Positions 27,529-36,332 of a stretch of 64,000 nt of DNA are shown piece by piece (position 1 is the first letter of the stretch; every line of letters starts with the position of its first letter). The stretch is from Bradyrhizobium sp. CB1717 (GTDB lineage: Bacteria > Pseudomonadota > Alphaproteobacteria > Rhizobiales > Xanthobacteraceae): NCBI RefSeq assembly GCF_029714325.1, contig NZ_CP121666.1:6851001-6915000 (forward strand), given 5' to 3'. The position numbers and the translations under genes are program-made. The notes beneath the pieces are model-generated. The model was not told where the DNA came from. It saw only the letters and a program-made list of their open reading frames with translations, and did no database searches.

Positions 27529-28307
27529 GGCTTCACTCCCGCATAGGGCTTGAACCAGGCAAGACCATCGGTGGTCTTGCCGCGCGGATTGTATTCGCAG
27601 CCGACGAAGCCGGCATAGCCGAGCCGGTCGAGCTCTTCGAACAGAAATGGATAGTTCAGCTCCTCGCCGTCGGGCTCGTTGCGCGAGGGAATGCTGGCGA
27701 TCTGGATGTGGCCGATGATCGGCATCATCTCGCGCAGGCGCATGGTGACGTCGCCGTGGATGATCTGGCAGTGATAGATGTCGAACTGGAGCTTCAGGTT
27801 CGGCAGCCGCAGTTCCTGGATCAGGTCGCGCGCGAAGCCGAAATCGTTGAGGAAGTAGCCGGGCACGTTTCGGGCATTGATCGGCTCGAGCACGATGTCG
27901 ATGCCGTGCGGCGCGAAGAATTCAGCGGCCCACGCCACCGACTTGTAGAACGCCTCGATCGCGACCCGCTCGCCGCGATTGGCGATGCCGGCCATCAGGT
28001 GCAGCCGCTTGACGCCGGTCGCCTTGGCATAAGGCAGCGCGGTCTCCAGGCTCGCCTTGAGATCATTGAAGCGCGCCGGCAACGCCGCAAAGCCTTTCTC
28101 GCCGGCATTCCAGTCGCCCGGCGGCAGGTTGAACAGCGCCTGGGTGAGGCCATTGCGCTTGAGACGCTCGCCGACAGCCTCCACCGGATGCTCGTAGGGA
28201 AAGAGAAACTCGACGGCGGTGAAGCCCGCCTGGGCGGCGGCATCGAAGCGGTCGAGGAACGGAACCTCGGTGAACATCATCGAGAGGTTGGCGGCGAAAC
28301 GGGGCAT
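27525..28307 (-). CDS. otnI: 2-oxo-tetronate isomerase (hydroxypyruvate-isomerase family), 260 aa
   Basis: A TIM-barrel xylose-isomerase-like enzyme. MPRFAANLSMMFTEVPFLDR and AVEFLFPYEHP are typical of the Hyi/OtnI family. IVLEPINARNVPGYFLN and QFDIYHCQIIHGD contribute metal-binding Glu and Asp residues, and GCEYNPRGKTTDGLAWF is near the C-terminus. OtnI interconverts 2-oxo- and 3-oxo-tetronate after the dehydrogenase step. It lies 14 bp after ltnD and overlaps otnK by 4 bp. Hydroxypyruvate isomerase is the alternative name, but the otnK/otnC neighbours make the tetronate role more likely. Confidence 0.92.
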   Translation of the reverse strand: MPRFAANLSMMFTEVPFLDRFDAAAQAGFTAVEFLFPYEHPVEAVGERLKRNGLTQALFNLPPGDWNAGEKGFAALPARFNDLKASLETALPYAKATGVKRLHLMAGIANRGERVAIEAFYKSVAWAAEFFAPHGIDIVLEPINARNVPGYFLNDFGFARDLIQELRLPNLKLQFDIYHCQIIHGDVTMRLREMMPIIGHIQIASIPSRNEPDGEELNYPFLFEELDRLGYAGFVGCEYNPRGKTTDGLAWFKPYAGVKP

Positions 28308-28321
28308 TGCAGATCCTCTTG

Positions 28322-29239
28322 TTACTTGTCGCCGGGCAGCTTGACGCCGGTGACCTGCGCATACATGCGCGCGACCGACGCGTCGTCATCGCGGCCCATG
28401 CCGGCGGCCGCCGTCATCAGGAACATCTGGAGGGCGGCGGCCGAGACCGGCACCGGGAATCTGGCGCTGCGCGCCATGTCCTGGATGATGCCGAGGTCCT
28501 TGACGAAGATCTCAACGGCGCTGCGCGGCGTGTAATCACCGTCGAGCACGTGCGGCATGCGGTTCTCGAACATCCAGGAATTGCCGGCAGAGGCGGTGAT
28601 CACCTCATAGACCTTGCGGATGTCGAGCCCCTGCTTGGCCGCGAACGCCATCGCTTCGCTGGCGGCGGCGATGTGCACGCCGGCCAGCAATTGGTTGATC
28701 ATCTTGAAGGCGGCACCTTGGCCAGCGGCATCGCCAAGCTCGTAGAGCTTTGCCGCCATGGCATCGAGCGCTGGTCGCGCTTTCGCAAAAGCAGCGGCAC
28801 TGCCGGAGGCCAGGATCGTCAACTCACCCTGCGCGGCGCGCTGCGCCCCGCCGGAGATCGGCGCATCCAGATAATGCCGGCCAGTCGCCTCCAACTGCTT
28901 GGCGAGGCGCCGCGCCACCTCCGGATCCATGGTGGCGGAGGACACGAACACGCTGTCCTTCGGCATGGTCTCGGCGGCCCCGTCCTTGCCGAACAGAATC
29001 GCCTCGGTCTGGGCGGCATTGACGACGACGCTGACGACGATGTCGGCGCTCTTGGCCGCCTCGGCCGGCGTCTTGGCGCCGGCGCCGCCGTCCTTCACGA
29101 AGCGCGCCACCGCATCGGCCGAGACGTCACAGCCGGTGACGGCGTGGCCGGCGCGCTGCAGCGAGGTCGCCATGCCAAACCCCATCGAGCCGAGCCCGAC
29201 GACGGCGATACGCTGATTTTGTGACGTGGAGGCGGACAT
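28322..29239 (-). CDS. ltnD: L-threonate dehydrogenase (beta-hydroxyacid dehydrogenase family), 305 aa
   Basis: An NAD(P)-dependent 3-hydroxyisobutyrate-dehydrogenase-like enzyme. AVVGLGSMGFGMATSLQRAG is the Rossmann motif, DAPISGGAQRAAQGELTI the substrate-binding loop, and GQGAAFKMINQLLAGVHIAA carries the catalytic lysine in its usual KxxNN-like helix. LtnD oxidises L-threonate at C2, feeding OtnI, OtnK and OtnC to give dihydroxyacetone phosphate. Start MSASTSQNQR at 29239, with AAGGATC upstream; a longer frame up to 29605 runs into the divergent otnC gene. It is the first gene of ltnD-otnI-otnK. Substrate stereochemistry is inferred from the pathway. Confidence 0.88.
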   Translation of the reverse strand: MSASTSQNQRIAVVGLGSMGFGMATSLQRAGHAVTGCDVSADAVARFVKDGGAGAKTPAEAAKSADIVVSVVVNAAQTEAILFGKDGAAETMPKDSVFVSSATMDPEVARRLAKQLEATGRHYLDAPISGGAQRAAQGELTILASGSAAAFAKARPALDAMAAKLYELGDAAGQGAAFKMINQLLAGVHIAAASEAMAFAAKQGLDIRKVYEVITASAGNSWMFENRMPHVLDGDYTPRSAVEIFVKDLGIIQDMARSARFPVPVSAAALQMFLMTAAAGMGRDDDASVARMYAQVTGVKLPGDK

Positions 29240-29345
29240 ATGCAACTGATCCTTGCGAACGTTTCCCGAATAGCCGCCCTTTGCGGCAGCTTGGCAACCG
29301 AATAACACGGCTTGGCCGCGCTGCCAAAGCGTGAGACAAGCGGGC

Positions 29346-30038
29346 ATGACGGCCATGAGAACTGAAACGAGCAACGAGACACGGCTGCGTGAGGATATCT
29401 GCCGCTTCGGACGCTCCCTGTTCGAGCGCGGGCTGACGCCGGGATCCTCCGGCAATATCAGCGTCAGGCTGGACGGCGGCGGCTGGCTGGTGACGCCGAC
29501 CAACGCCTCGCTCGGCTTCCTCGATCCCGCAAAGCTGTCGCGGCTGGACGAAACCGGCCGGCTGGTTTCGGGCGATGCCCCGACCAAGGAAGTTCCGCTG
29601 CACACGGCGCTCTACGACACGCGCGGCAGTGCCCGTGCGATCGTCCATCTGCACTCCACCCATTCGGTCGCGCTCTCGATGCTGCCCGAGATCGACCCGC
29701 GCGCCGCGCTGCCGCCGATGACAGCCTATTACCTGATGAAGTGCGGCGCCACCGCGCTCGTGCCCTATTACCGTCCGGGCGACCCCGCGGTGGCGGACGC
29801 GATCAAGCGCCTGGCGGGGAAGTATTCATCCGTGCTGCTCGCCAATCACGGCCCTGTCGTCGCCGGCGACACGCTGGAGGCCGCGGTGTTCGCCACGGAA
29901 GAGTTGGAGGAGACGGCGAGGCTCTACCTGCTGCTGCGCGGGCTGAACCCGCGGTATCTGTCGCCGGAGCAGGTGAAGGATCTGGTGAAGGTGTTCGGGG
30001 TGACGTTGCCGGAGCACGGGCACGAGCACGGACATTAG
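29346..30038 (+). CDS. otnC: 3-oxo-tetronate 4-phosphate decarboxylase (class II aldolase family), 230 aa
   Basis: The class II aldolase/adducin fold shows TPGSSGNISVRL (phosphate binding), PTKEVPLHTALYDTRG (catalytic Glu) and HLHSTHSVALSML (zinc histidines), with a third histidine in LLANHGPVVAG. OtnC decarboxylates 3-oxo-tetronate 4-phosphate to dihydroxyacetone phosphate, the last step of the pathway served by the divergent ltnD-otnI-otnK operon 106 bp away. The C-terminus is histidine-rich (EHGHEHGH). I chose the ATG at 29346 (MTAMRTETSN); the ATGs at 29331 and 29355 are also in frame, so the exact start is uncertain. Confidence 0.9.
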   Translation: MTAMRTETSNETRLREDICRFGRSLFERGLTPGSSGNISVRLDGGGWLVTPTNASLGFLDPAKLSRLDETGRLVSGDAPTKEVPLHTALYDTRGSARAIVHLHSTHSVALSMLPEIDPRAALPPMTAYYLMKCGATALVPYYRPGDPAVADAIKRLAGKYSSVLLANHGPVVAGDTLEAAVFATEELEETARLYLLLRGLNPRYLSPEQVKDLVKVFGVTLPEHGHEHGH

Positions 30039-30051
30039 CCGCATACTCCGC

Positions 30052-30175
30052 CGTCATCCTGAGGTGCGAGCCTTGCGATGCAAACGCATCGCAAGGTGAA
30101 GCCTCGAAGGATGGGCTACAAGCGCTCGCGGCCCATCCTTCGAGGCGCGCGAAGAGCGCGCACCTCAGGATGACG
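30052..30175. repeat. Intergenic palindromic repeat, GTCATCCTGAGGTGCG family
   Basis: CGTCATCCTGAGGTGCG pairs with CGCACCTCAGGATGACG, with inner CTTGCGATGC / GCATCGCAAG and GCCTCGAAGGATGGGC / GCCCATCCTTCGAGGC. With the next element it occupies most of the 339-bp gene-free stretch 30039-30377. It is the only member of this family in the window. Confidence 0.92.
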
Positions 30176-30199
30176 GCAGAGATTGCGGAACGAGACGAT

Positions 30200-30269
30200 C
30201 GTAGCCCGGATGAGCGGAGCGATATGCGGGACCAGCGGCCCGGATATCGCTTTGCTCATCCGGGCTACG
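30200..30269. repeat. Intergenic palindromic repeat, GTAGCCCGGATGAGCG variant
   Basis: CGTAGCCCGGATGAGCGGAG pairs with GCTCATCCGGGCTACG, with inner GCGATATGCGGG / CCCGGATATCGC. It is related to 11537-11618. The remaining 108 bp to the next gene should contain its promoter; I see no other feature there. Confidence 0.9.
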
Positions 30270-30377
30270 ACACCGTCTGACACTGCCGGAATTGATTTGC
30301 ATCAGCGGGATCGCGGGCACATGATCCCCCTGCAATTGACTGAAGGAGTTGTTTCATCGATCGCCAGGAGAATTGTC

Positions 30378-30773
30378 ATGGATTTCAAAGTATCCTGCGC
30401 CCTCCTCTCTGCCGCCTGCTTTATTGTCTTGCCACTTTCCGCGAACGCCCAGACGTCCGCGCGTGTCCCCGATCTCAAGGTCGAGGTCAACTGCAAGGCA
30501 ACTCAGGAAATCGACAAGTCGCTGACCGAGCCGCAGTCCTACGAGGCCTGCATGAACGACGAGCAAACCGCGCAGCAACAGCTCGGGTCCATCTGGACGA
30601 CAACGCCGGAGACAATTCGTACCCAATGCTACACCGAGGCCACCGCCGGTGGCATCGAAAGCTATGTCGACCTGCTCTCTTGCATCCAGATGAATGGCTT
30701 CGGGCAACCCTCGGCACCCGCGTCGACGCTGCGCGGCGCAAGCAAGAACCGGAACAAGAAGCAATCGGGATAG
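30378..30773 (+). CDS. Small secreted four-cysteine protein, unknown function, 131 aa
   Basis: The start at 30378 has AGGAG 7 bp upstream. A signal peptide (residues 1 to about 24: MDFKVSCALLSAACFIVLPL then SANA) is followed by a likely cleavage before QTSARVPDL. The mature part has four cysteines, in VNCKAT, YEACMND, RTQCYTE and LLSCIQ, which could form two disulfides in the periplasm, and a basic tail (SKNRNKKQSG). I do not recognise the family with certainty; small proteins of this style are common in Bradyrhizobium. It is convergent with livF and its stop is 16 bp from the livF stop. Confidence 0.75.
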   Translation: MDFKVSCALLSAACFIVLPLSANAQTSARVPDLKVEVNCKATQEIDKSLTEPQSYEACMNDEQTAQQQLGSIWTTTPETIRTQCYTEATAGGIESYVDLLSCIQMNGFGQPSAPASTLRGASKNRNKKQSG

Positions 30774-30789
30774 GGATCGTAGCGAGCGG

Positions 30790-31494
30790 CTACAATCCGA
30801 GATACGCCTTCCTGACGTCCGGATTGCCCTTGATTTCCGCGGACGGGCCCTGCATCAGCACGCGGCCGGTCTGCAGGATGTAGGCGCGGTCGGCGATCTC
30901 GAGGCACTCGGCCATGCGCTGCTCGACGATCAGCACGGTCATGCCGGCGTCGCGGATGCGCTTCACCGCCTGGAAGATCTCGTCGACCAGCTTCGGCATG
31001 ATTCCTTGCGAGGGCTCGTCCAGCATCAACAGCCGCGGGCGCGTCATCAGCGCGCGGCCGATCGCGAGCATCTGCTGCTCGCCGCCGGAGAGCGTCTCGG
31101 CGCGCTGTTCCAAACGTTCCTGGAGCCGCGGGAACAGCGTGAAGACGAGATCCAGCGGGCCTTCGCGATTCGCATCACCGCGGTAGAGGTAGCTGCCGAG
31201 GCGCAGATTGTCGCGCACCGATAGCCGCGGGAACAGACGGCGGTTCTCCGGCACATAGGCGATGCCTGTTGCGGTGATGAGATGCTGCGCCATGCCGTCG
31301 AGGCGCTTGCCGTCGAACGTCACCGTGCCCGAGCGCGGACGCTCGGCACCGGCGATGGATTTCAGCAGCGTCGACTTGCCCGCGCCATTGGCGCCGGCAA
31401 CGCAGACGATCTCGCCCTTCTCGACATTGATCGAGATCGCGGAGATCGCAACCAGGCCCTGATAGGCGGTCGTGACTTCATGCACCGACAGCAT
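30790..31494 (-). CDS. livF: Branched-chain/hydrophobic amino acid ABC transporter ATPase LivF, 234 aa
   Basis: One of two ATPases of a HAAT-type importer. Walker A GANGAGKST is near residue 34, the signature LSGGEQQMLAIGRALM near 137, Walker B LLMLDEPSQGI follows, and the switch histidine position reads VEQRM. LivF-typical wording includes GIAYVPENRRLFPRLSV. Its start overlaps the end of livG by 17 bp. It is the last gene of the SBP-livH-livM-livG-livF operon. With a complete LSGGE signature it can form a competent site facing the degenerate signature of LivG. Confidence 0.93.
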   Translation of the reverse strand: MLSVHEVTTAYQGLVAISAISINVEKGEIVCVAGANGAGKSTLLKSIAGAERPRSGTVTFDGKRLDGMAQHLITATGIAYVPENRRLFPRLSVRDNLRLGSYLYRGDANREGPLDLVFTLFPRLQERLEQRAETLSGGEQQMLAIGRALMTRPRLLMLDEPSQGIMPKLVDEIFQAVKRIRDAGMTVLIVEQRMAECLEIADRAYILQTGRVLMQGPSAEIKGNPDVRKAYLGL

Positions 31495-32209
31495 GACGAT
31501 CTCCCAGATATGCGCTGATCACCTTGGGATCGCGGACGACGTCGGAGGGCTTGCCCTCGGCCAGCACCTTGCCGAGGTCGAGCACGATGGCACGGTCGAC
31601 CAGCGGCATCACGATTTCCATGACGTGTTCGACCATCAGCACGGTGACGCCGGTCTCGCGCACCTTGCGCACCAGCGCGACGCCGGTCTGCGCCTCGGTC
31701 GGCGTCAGGCCGGTGAGGACCTCGTCGAGCAGCAACAGCTTCGGTTCGGTCGCGAGCGCACGCGCGACTTCGAGGCGGCGCTTCTCGGCCGGCACGAGGT
31801 CGCTCGCGAGCACGTCGGCGCGCGCGGCCAGGCCAGTGAACTCCAGCACCTCATGCGCCTTGCGGCGGGCCTCGCGCATCACGGTGTTGCGCACCAGAGC
31901 GCCGACGATGACGTTGTCGATGACCGTCATGGTCTCGAAGCTCTTGACCACCTGGAAGGTGCGCCCGATTCCGCGCTGACAGCGCGCGGCCGCCGGCAGA
32001 TTGGTGACATCCTCGCCGTCGAAGATGATCGAGCCCTGGGTTGGCGGCAACACGCCGGCGATCAGGTTGAACAGCGTCGACTTGCCGGCGCCGTTCGGGC
32101 CGATCAGGCCGACGATCTCGCCGCGGCCAACCGAGATCGAGACGTCGCTGTTGGCGATCAGGCCGCCGAAGCGCTGCCAGACGCCGCGGGTTTCCAGGAG
32201 CGCCGTCAT
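31478..32209 (-). CDS. livG: Branched-chain/hydrophobic amino acid ABC transporter ATPase LivG, 243 aa
   Basis: Walker A GPNGAGKST is at residues 37-45, followed by GIGRTFQVVKSFETMTVIDN and a Walker B LLLLDEVLTGL (about 158-168). The ABC signature is not LSGGQ: the segment reads LVPAEKRRLEVARAL (138-152). It is otherwise LivG-like, including the C-terminal VMEIVMPLVDRAIVLDLGKV. I start at the ATG at 32209, which overlaps the livM stop by 4 bp (ATGA). The frame stays open far upstream but out of phase with livM, and that part is not coding. It pairs with LivF to energise LivHM. Confidence 0.92.
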   Translation of the reverse strand: MTALLETRGVWQRFGGLIANSDVSISVGRGEIVGLIGPNGAGKSTLFNLIAGVLPPTQGSIIFDGEDVTNLPAAARCQRGIGRTFQVVKSFETMTVIDNVIVGALVRNTVMREARRKAHEVLEFTGLAARADVLASDLVPAEKRRLEVARALATEPKLLLLDEVLTGLTPTEAQTGVALVRKVRETGVTVLMVEHVMEIVMPLVDRAIVLDLGKVLAEGKPSDVVRDPKVISAYLGDRHAVGA

Positions 32210-33186
32210 CGCGTGGCCTCCTTGCGCCGGCGCGAGAACAGGCCGACCAGACCCTCCGGCCGCGCGAGTGCGATCAGGACGATCAGCGCGCCATAGACGA
32301 TCAAGTCGACGCCGCGGCCGGAGCCGCCGATATAGGAGCGCGTCAGCTCGGTGATCGGGATCAGGATAACGGCGCCGAGCATCGGCCCCCACAGCGTGCC
32401 GATGCCGCCCAGCACTGCCGGCAACGCCATCAAGAGCGAGAACTGGAACCCCATGACGCTTCCGGGATCGATGTAGGAAACGAACTGCGCATAGAAGCTG
32501 CCGCCGACCGCGACCAGGAAGGCAGAGACCGCCGCCGCGCCCATCTTCGAGTTGAACACGACGACGCCGAGGCTCTCGGCCGCCTGCGGATTGTCCTTCA
32601 CCGCGCGCCACCAATAGCCCCATTTGGAATCTTCCAGCCACCAGGTGACGAACCAGGCGACGCAGGCGAGCACCAGCGCGAAGTAGAAGTATGGCAGCTT
32701 CGAGCGCGTGAACTGGAATTTCAGCCAGCTGTCGCCGCGCACGGGAATGTCGATGCCGAGGGCCGCGCCCGCCCAATCCCAGTTCTGGATCAGCAGCAAT
32801 CCGATCTCGGCGATCACGATGGTGGCGATCGCAAAGTAGTGGCCGCCGAGGCGGAAGCAGGGATAGCCCAGCGCCATCGCGATTGCGGCCGAGATCAGCC
32901 CGCCGGCGATCATGCCGAACCAGGGCAGCACGCCGAACTTCGTGAACAGCAGCGCGGTGGTGTAGGCACCGAGCCCGAAATACAGCGCGTGTCCGAGCGA
33001 TATCTGTCCGCAATAGCCGGACAGGATGTTCCAGCTCTGCGACAACGCCGCGTACATCAGCGTCAGCACCATGATGTTCTGGACGTAGACGTCCTTGACG
33101 AACAGCGGCACGATCGCGGCGACGGCGGCGAGACCGGCGGCGGTGATGAGGTCGCGGCGGCGCCGCTCGACGAATTGCTTGTCCAT
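32206..33186 (-). CDS. livM: Branched-chain/hydrophobic amino acid ABC transporter permease LivM, 326 aa
   Basis: A polytopic permease of about 8-10 membrane segments. NILSGYCGQISLGHALYFGLGAY is the LivM signature near residues 53-75, and PAVLGGIGTLWGPMLGAVILIP, with the EAA-like coupling region, lies in the C-terminal third. The end is basic (SRRRKEATR), as expected on the cytoplasmic side. Start MDKQFVERRRRD at 33186 shares one base with the livH stop (TGATG), and its stop overlaps livG by 4 bp. These overlaps mark a tightly coupled operon. The substrate depends on the binding protein at 34098-35342. Confidence 0.93.
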   Translation of the reverse strand: MDKQFVERRRRDLITAAGLAAVAAIVPLFVKDVYVQNIMVLTLMYAALSQSWNILSGYCGQISLGHALYFGLGAYTTALLFTKFGVLPWFGMIAGGLISAAIAMALGYPCFRLGGHYFAIATIVIAEIGLLLIQNWDWAGAALGIDIPVRGDSWLKFQFTRSKLPYFYFALVLACVAWFVTWWLEDSKWGYWWRAVKDNPQAAESLGVVVFNSKMGAAAVSAFLVAVGGSFYAQFVSYIDPGSVMGFQFSLLMALPAVLGGIGTLWGPMLGAVILIPITELTRSYIGGSGRGVDLIVYGALIVLIALARPEGLVGLFSRRRKEATR

Positions 33187-34064
33187 CACATCGACCCGAA
33201 CAGGCCACGCGGCCGAATGAACACGACGAGCAGATAGACCGCGTAGATGCCGACCGACTTCAACGATGGCGGCAGGATCAACGCGGTGGTGGCTTCGACC
33301 AGGCCGACGACGATACCGCCGGCAAAGGCGCCGAACACGCTGCCGAAGCCGCCGAGCGCCACCGTGACATAGGCGATCAGCGCAAAGGACGCGCCGACGT
33401 CGGGATAGATGTAGAAGAAGGTCGCCATGATGGCGCCGGCAAGCCCGACCAGCGCACCGCCGAGGCCCCAGCCGAGCGCGAACACGCGGTTCTTGTCGAT
33501 GCCGACGAGGGCCACCGCACCGGGATCCTCGCGGGTCGCTTCCAGCGCGCGGCCGAAATCGGTGCGGTTGATGAAGAGGTAGAGCCCGCCGAACGCGGCG
33601 ATCGCGACCAGCGCACCGAACAGCTGCGGCTGCGGCAGGAAGATCCCGGCGACCGATACCGTCTTGCCGCCGAGCCACGAGTTGGGGACGCTGCGATAGT
33701 CGGCCGTGAAGAACAGCTGCGCCAGACCGCGCATCACTATCGCGAGGCCGAAGGTCGCGAAGATCTGCACCATGCCGACATTGGCCTTGGCCCGCATCGC
33801 AAACCTCACGATCACGAGGTAGACCGCCGCCCCCAGAACGAACAGGGCGGCAGCGGCCAGCGGCGCCGACAGCAGCGGATCGATCGCGAAGAACGTGAAC
33901 AGGAAGAACGTCACGTACATCGCCAGCATCAGGAATTCGCCATGGGCGAAGTTGACGACGTCCATCAGGCCAAAGATCAACGCCAGGCCGACGGCGATCA
34001 GTCCGTAGAGCAGCCCCATCAGCAGGCCGCTCGCAAGACTCTGGATAATCGTTTCAGCTGTCAC
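33186..34064 (-). CDS. livH: Branched-chain/hydrophobic amino acid ABC transporter permease LivH, 292 aa
   Basis: A polytopic permease. GLLYGLIAVGLALIFGLMDV followed by VNFAHGEFLMLAMYV is the LivH signature near residues 17-50, and YVTVALGGFGSVFGAFAGGIVVGLVE is the conserved coupling region near 230-255. It ends IRPRGLFGSM. The start at 34064 lies 33 bp after the stop of the substrate-binding protein gene, and its stop shares a base with the livM start. Together with LivM it forms the membrane channel of the importer. Confidence 0.93.
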   Translation of the reverse strand: MTAETIIQSLASGLLMGLLYGLIAVGLALIFGLMDVVNFAHGEFLMLAMYVTFFLFTFFAIDPLLSAPLAAAALFVLGAAVYLVIVRFAMRAKANVGMVQIFATFGLAIVMRGLAQLFFTADYRSVPNSWLGGKTVSVAGIFLPQPQLFGALVAIAAFGGLYLFINRTDFGRALEATREDPGAVALVGIDKNRVFALGWGLGGALVGLAGAIMATFFYIYPDVGASFALIAYVTVALGGFGSVFGAFAGGIVVGLVEATTALILPPSLKSVGIYAVYLLVVFIRPRGLFGSM

Positions 34065-34097
34065 GTCGCTTCGTCCCCCGCCCGCTGGTCTGATCGC

Positions 34098-35342
34098 TTA
34101 CTTCATCGGCCAGATCGGCTCGGCCACCGCCGCCTGCGACGGGAAGATGGTGACGAATTTGCCGCCGACATATTGCAGCAGGACCGGATCGGCATCGTTG
34201 TTCTGGCCCATCTCGTCGAACTTGACGCGCTTCCAGGGCATGATGGTCTGCTCGCCGGGCATTTCCGTCGCGGCCAGCGCATCACGGATCTTCTCGCCGT
34301 CGGTCGATTTGGCGCGGTTGATGGCGTCCGCCATGATGATCATGGCCATGAACTGCCGCGACGTGTTGTCGTTGAGGTCCTTGCCCGACTTCGCCTTGAA
34401 CAGATCGTTGATCTTGCCGACCATCGGCCGCTTGGCGGCGAGATCGAGCGAGAAGCTGCCGCGGGTGATCGCACCCTCGAGCTTGTCGCCAACGGCGTCG
34501 TAGAGAGCCTTTTCGGAGAAGCCGGCCGCCTGGGCCACGATCGCGTTCGGCTTGTAGCCGAGCTCGGCCATGGTCTTGACCAGCAGGATGCCGTCCGTGG
34601 TGTAGCTCGACGGCATCAGTACGTCGGCATTGGCAGCCTTGAGCTGCTGCACCTCAGCCGACAGCGACGGCGAGTTGGCGCGGTACTTGATGTCGGCGAC
34701 GATCTTGTAGCCGCGCTCGGTCGCGAGCTTGGTCTGGGCGTTGGCGGAGTCGGTGCCGAAGATGGTGTCTTCGTGGAACAGCGCCAGCGTCTGGGCCTTG
34801 GCGCCCTTCTTCTTCATCGCATCGAGGAAGTCGAACATCCCGGCCGAGAACATCTCGTCATGCGGCGAGGCGCGGAAGTAATACTTCAGACCGCGGCGAT
34901 GCAGGCTCGGGGAGGAGTTGTCCGCCGACATGAACGGAATCTGGTAGCGTTCGCAGATCTGGCTGATCGTGACTGCGACCGCGCTTTGGTAGGAACCGAG
35001 GATGGCGGAGACCTTCTCCTGCGTGATCAGGCGCTCGGCTTCGGCGCGCCCCTTTTGCGGGTCGCCCTGGGTGTCGGCATAGACGATACGGATCTTGGCG
35101 CCGCCGAGGCCCGGCAAGCCGACGCCCTTTGCCAGCGGAAGCTCGAAGTCCTGGTCGTTGTTGATGATGTCGATCGCGGTCTCGAACGCACGCTGCGCAT
35201 CGACGCCCACCTGGGCACCGGAGCCCGACAGCGGATAGGTTGCGCCGATCACCACTTCAGAGGTTTGCGCGCGCGCAGCTAGCGGCAGCAGCGCAGCGGC
35301 GGCGGTGGCTCCGAGCAGAACGTCGCGGCGATTGATCGTCAT
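34098..35342 (-). CDS. ABC transporter substrate-binding protein, LivJ/K-like, 414 aa
   Basis: A periplasmic type I binding protein for the importer encoded downstream. The start MTINRRDVLLGATAAAALLP carries an RR pair followed by hydrophobic residues and ARA-QTS, so Tat export is plausible. The mature part begins EVVIGATYPLSGSGAQVG, typical of LivJ/K-like proteins, and includes the VSAILGSYQSAVAVTISQICE and FRASPHDEMFSAGMFDF segments. I use the ATG at 35342, with GGGGAC upstream, rather than a TTG two codons earlier. At about 390 mature residues it is longer than true Leu/Ile/Val binders, so the ligand may be another compound. It follows the D-glutamate-cyclase-like gene by 92 bp. Confidence 0.9.
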   Translation of the reverse strand: MTINRRDVLLGATAAAALLPLAARAQTSEVVIGATYPLSGSGAQVGVDAQRAFETAIDIINNDQDFELPLAKGVGLPGLGGAKIRIVYADTQGDPQKGRAEAERLITQEKVSAILGSYQSAVAVTISQICERYQIPFMSADNSSPSLHRRGLKYYFRASPHDEMFSAGMFDFLDAMKKKGAKAQTLALFHEDTIFGTDSANAQTKLATERGYKIVADIKYRANSPSLSAEVQQLKAANADVLMPSSYTTDGILLVKTMAELGYKPNAIVAQAAGFSEKALYDAVGDKLEGAITRGSFSLDLAAKRPMVGKINDLFKAKSGKDLNDNTSRQFMAMIIMADAINRAKSTDGEKIRDALAATEMPGEQTIMPWKRVKFDEMGQNNDADPVLLQYVGGKFVTIFPSQAAVAEPIWPMK

Positions 35343-35434
35343 TGGCAAAGTCCCCTGTTATCCGAATTTTGCGCGTATCGAATGAAGCGATTGGCAGATA
35401 GCGTAAAGCCTGAAGAAGCAGCAAACGCTGCCCA

Positions 35435-36250
35435 TTAAATCACGGCCATGGTCCTGTTCTTCAGATCCGTCACCAGCATCAGGCCGGGCGAATGCGTGAT
35501 CGCGAAGGGTACCTTCGCCGCGTTGATCACCGATTGCGGCGTCACGCCGCAGGCCCAGAATACCGGAATCTCGTCATCGGCGACAGGTACGGGGTCGCCG
35601 TAGTCGGGCTTGGCGATGTCCTTGATGCCGATCAGGTGCGGATGGCCGAGATGCACGGGCGCACCATGCACTGCGGGATAGCGCGAGGTGATCTGCACCG
35701 CGCGGATCGCATCGGCCGGCTTGAACGGGCGCATCGACACCACCATGGGGCCTGCGAACGGGCCGGCCTCACCGCAGGCGATGTTGGTACGGTACATCGG
35801 CACGCGCACGTTCTGCTCGATGTGGCGGATCGGCATACCCTCGTCGAGCAGTGCCTCCTCGAACGAGAACGAGCAGCCGAGCACGAAGGTCACGAGATCG
35901 TCGCGCCAGTAGCTCTTCACATCGGTCGGTTCGGCGACGACTTCGCCGTCGCGCCAGACGCGGTAGCGGGGAACATCGGTGCGGATGTCGAGATCGGCGC
36001 CCAGCGCCGGAATATGCGGACTGCCGACGTCGGACATGCCGATGATCGGGCACGGTTTCGGATTGAGCTGGCAGAAACGGTGAAAGGCGCTGGCATATTC
36101 GGCAGGCAGGATCGCCAGATTGCCCTGGACGAAGCCGGGGGCGATCCCGGCGGTCGATCCCACCTCGCCGGCGCGATAGGCGAGCCGCGCCTGGCGGCTC
36201 GGAAGGGCGTCAGGTGTTTCAGTTTGCTGCGCTGCCACCAAAACAGTCAT
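35435..36250 (-). CDS. DUF1445 / D-glutamate-cyclase-like putative hydro-lyase, 271 aa
   Basis: Family landmarks are [75 protein letters not shown] and [12 protein letters not shown]. These place it in the YcsI/DUF1445 family, often labelled putative hydro-lyase, to which the D-glutamate cyclase domain belongs. Such an enzyme would interconvert D-glutamate and 5-oxo-D-proline or act on a similar small acid. I start at the ATG at 36250 ([11 protein letters not shown]); an upstream in-frame start at 36295 is less likely. It is divergent from a LysR gene, with a perfect palindrome between them, and is probably the first gene of the importer operon. Confidence 0.85.
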   Translation of the reverse strand: MTVLVAAQQTETPDALPSRQARLAYRAGEVGSTAGIAPGFVQGNLAILPAEYASAFHRFCQLNPKPCPIIGMSDVGSPHIPALGADLDIRTDVPRYRVWRDGEVVAEPTDVKSYWRDDLVTFVLGCSFSFEEALLDEGMPIRHIEQNVRVPMYRTNIACGEAGPFAGPMVVSMRPFKPADAIRAVQITSRYPAVHGAPVHLGHPHLIGIKDIAKPDYGDPVPVADDEIPVFWACGVTPQSVINAAKVPFAITHSPGLMLVTDLKNRTMAVI

Positions 36251-36332
36251 GCGATTGACCTGCCTATAAACTCGACAAAGACAAGCCAACACCAAGCGTG
36301 CTATAAAGTCTAATCTTCCTTTCTAATCAATA

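Noticed and set aside
29240..29345. Imperfect inverted sequence in the ltnD/otnC divergent promoter (CTTTGCGGCAGC / GCTGCCAAAG)
   Set aside because: The arms match only with a 2-nt gap, too weak to call an operator, although a shared control region is plausible.
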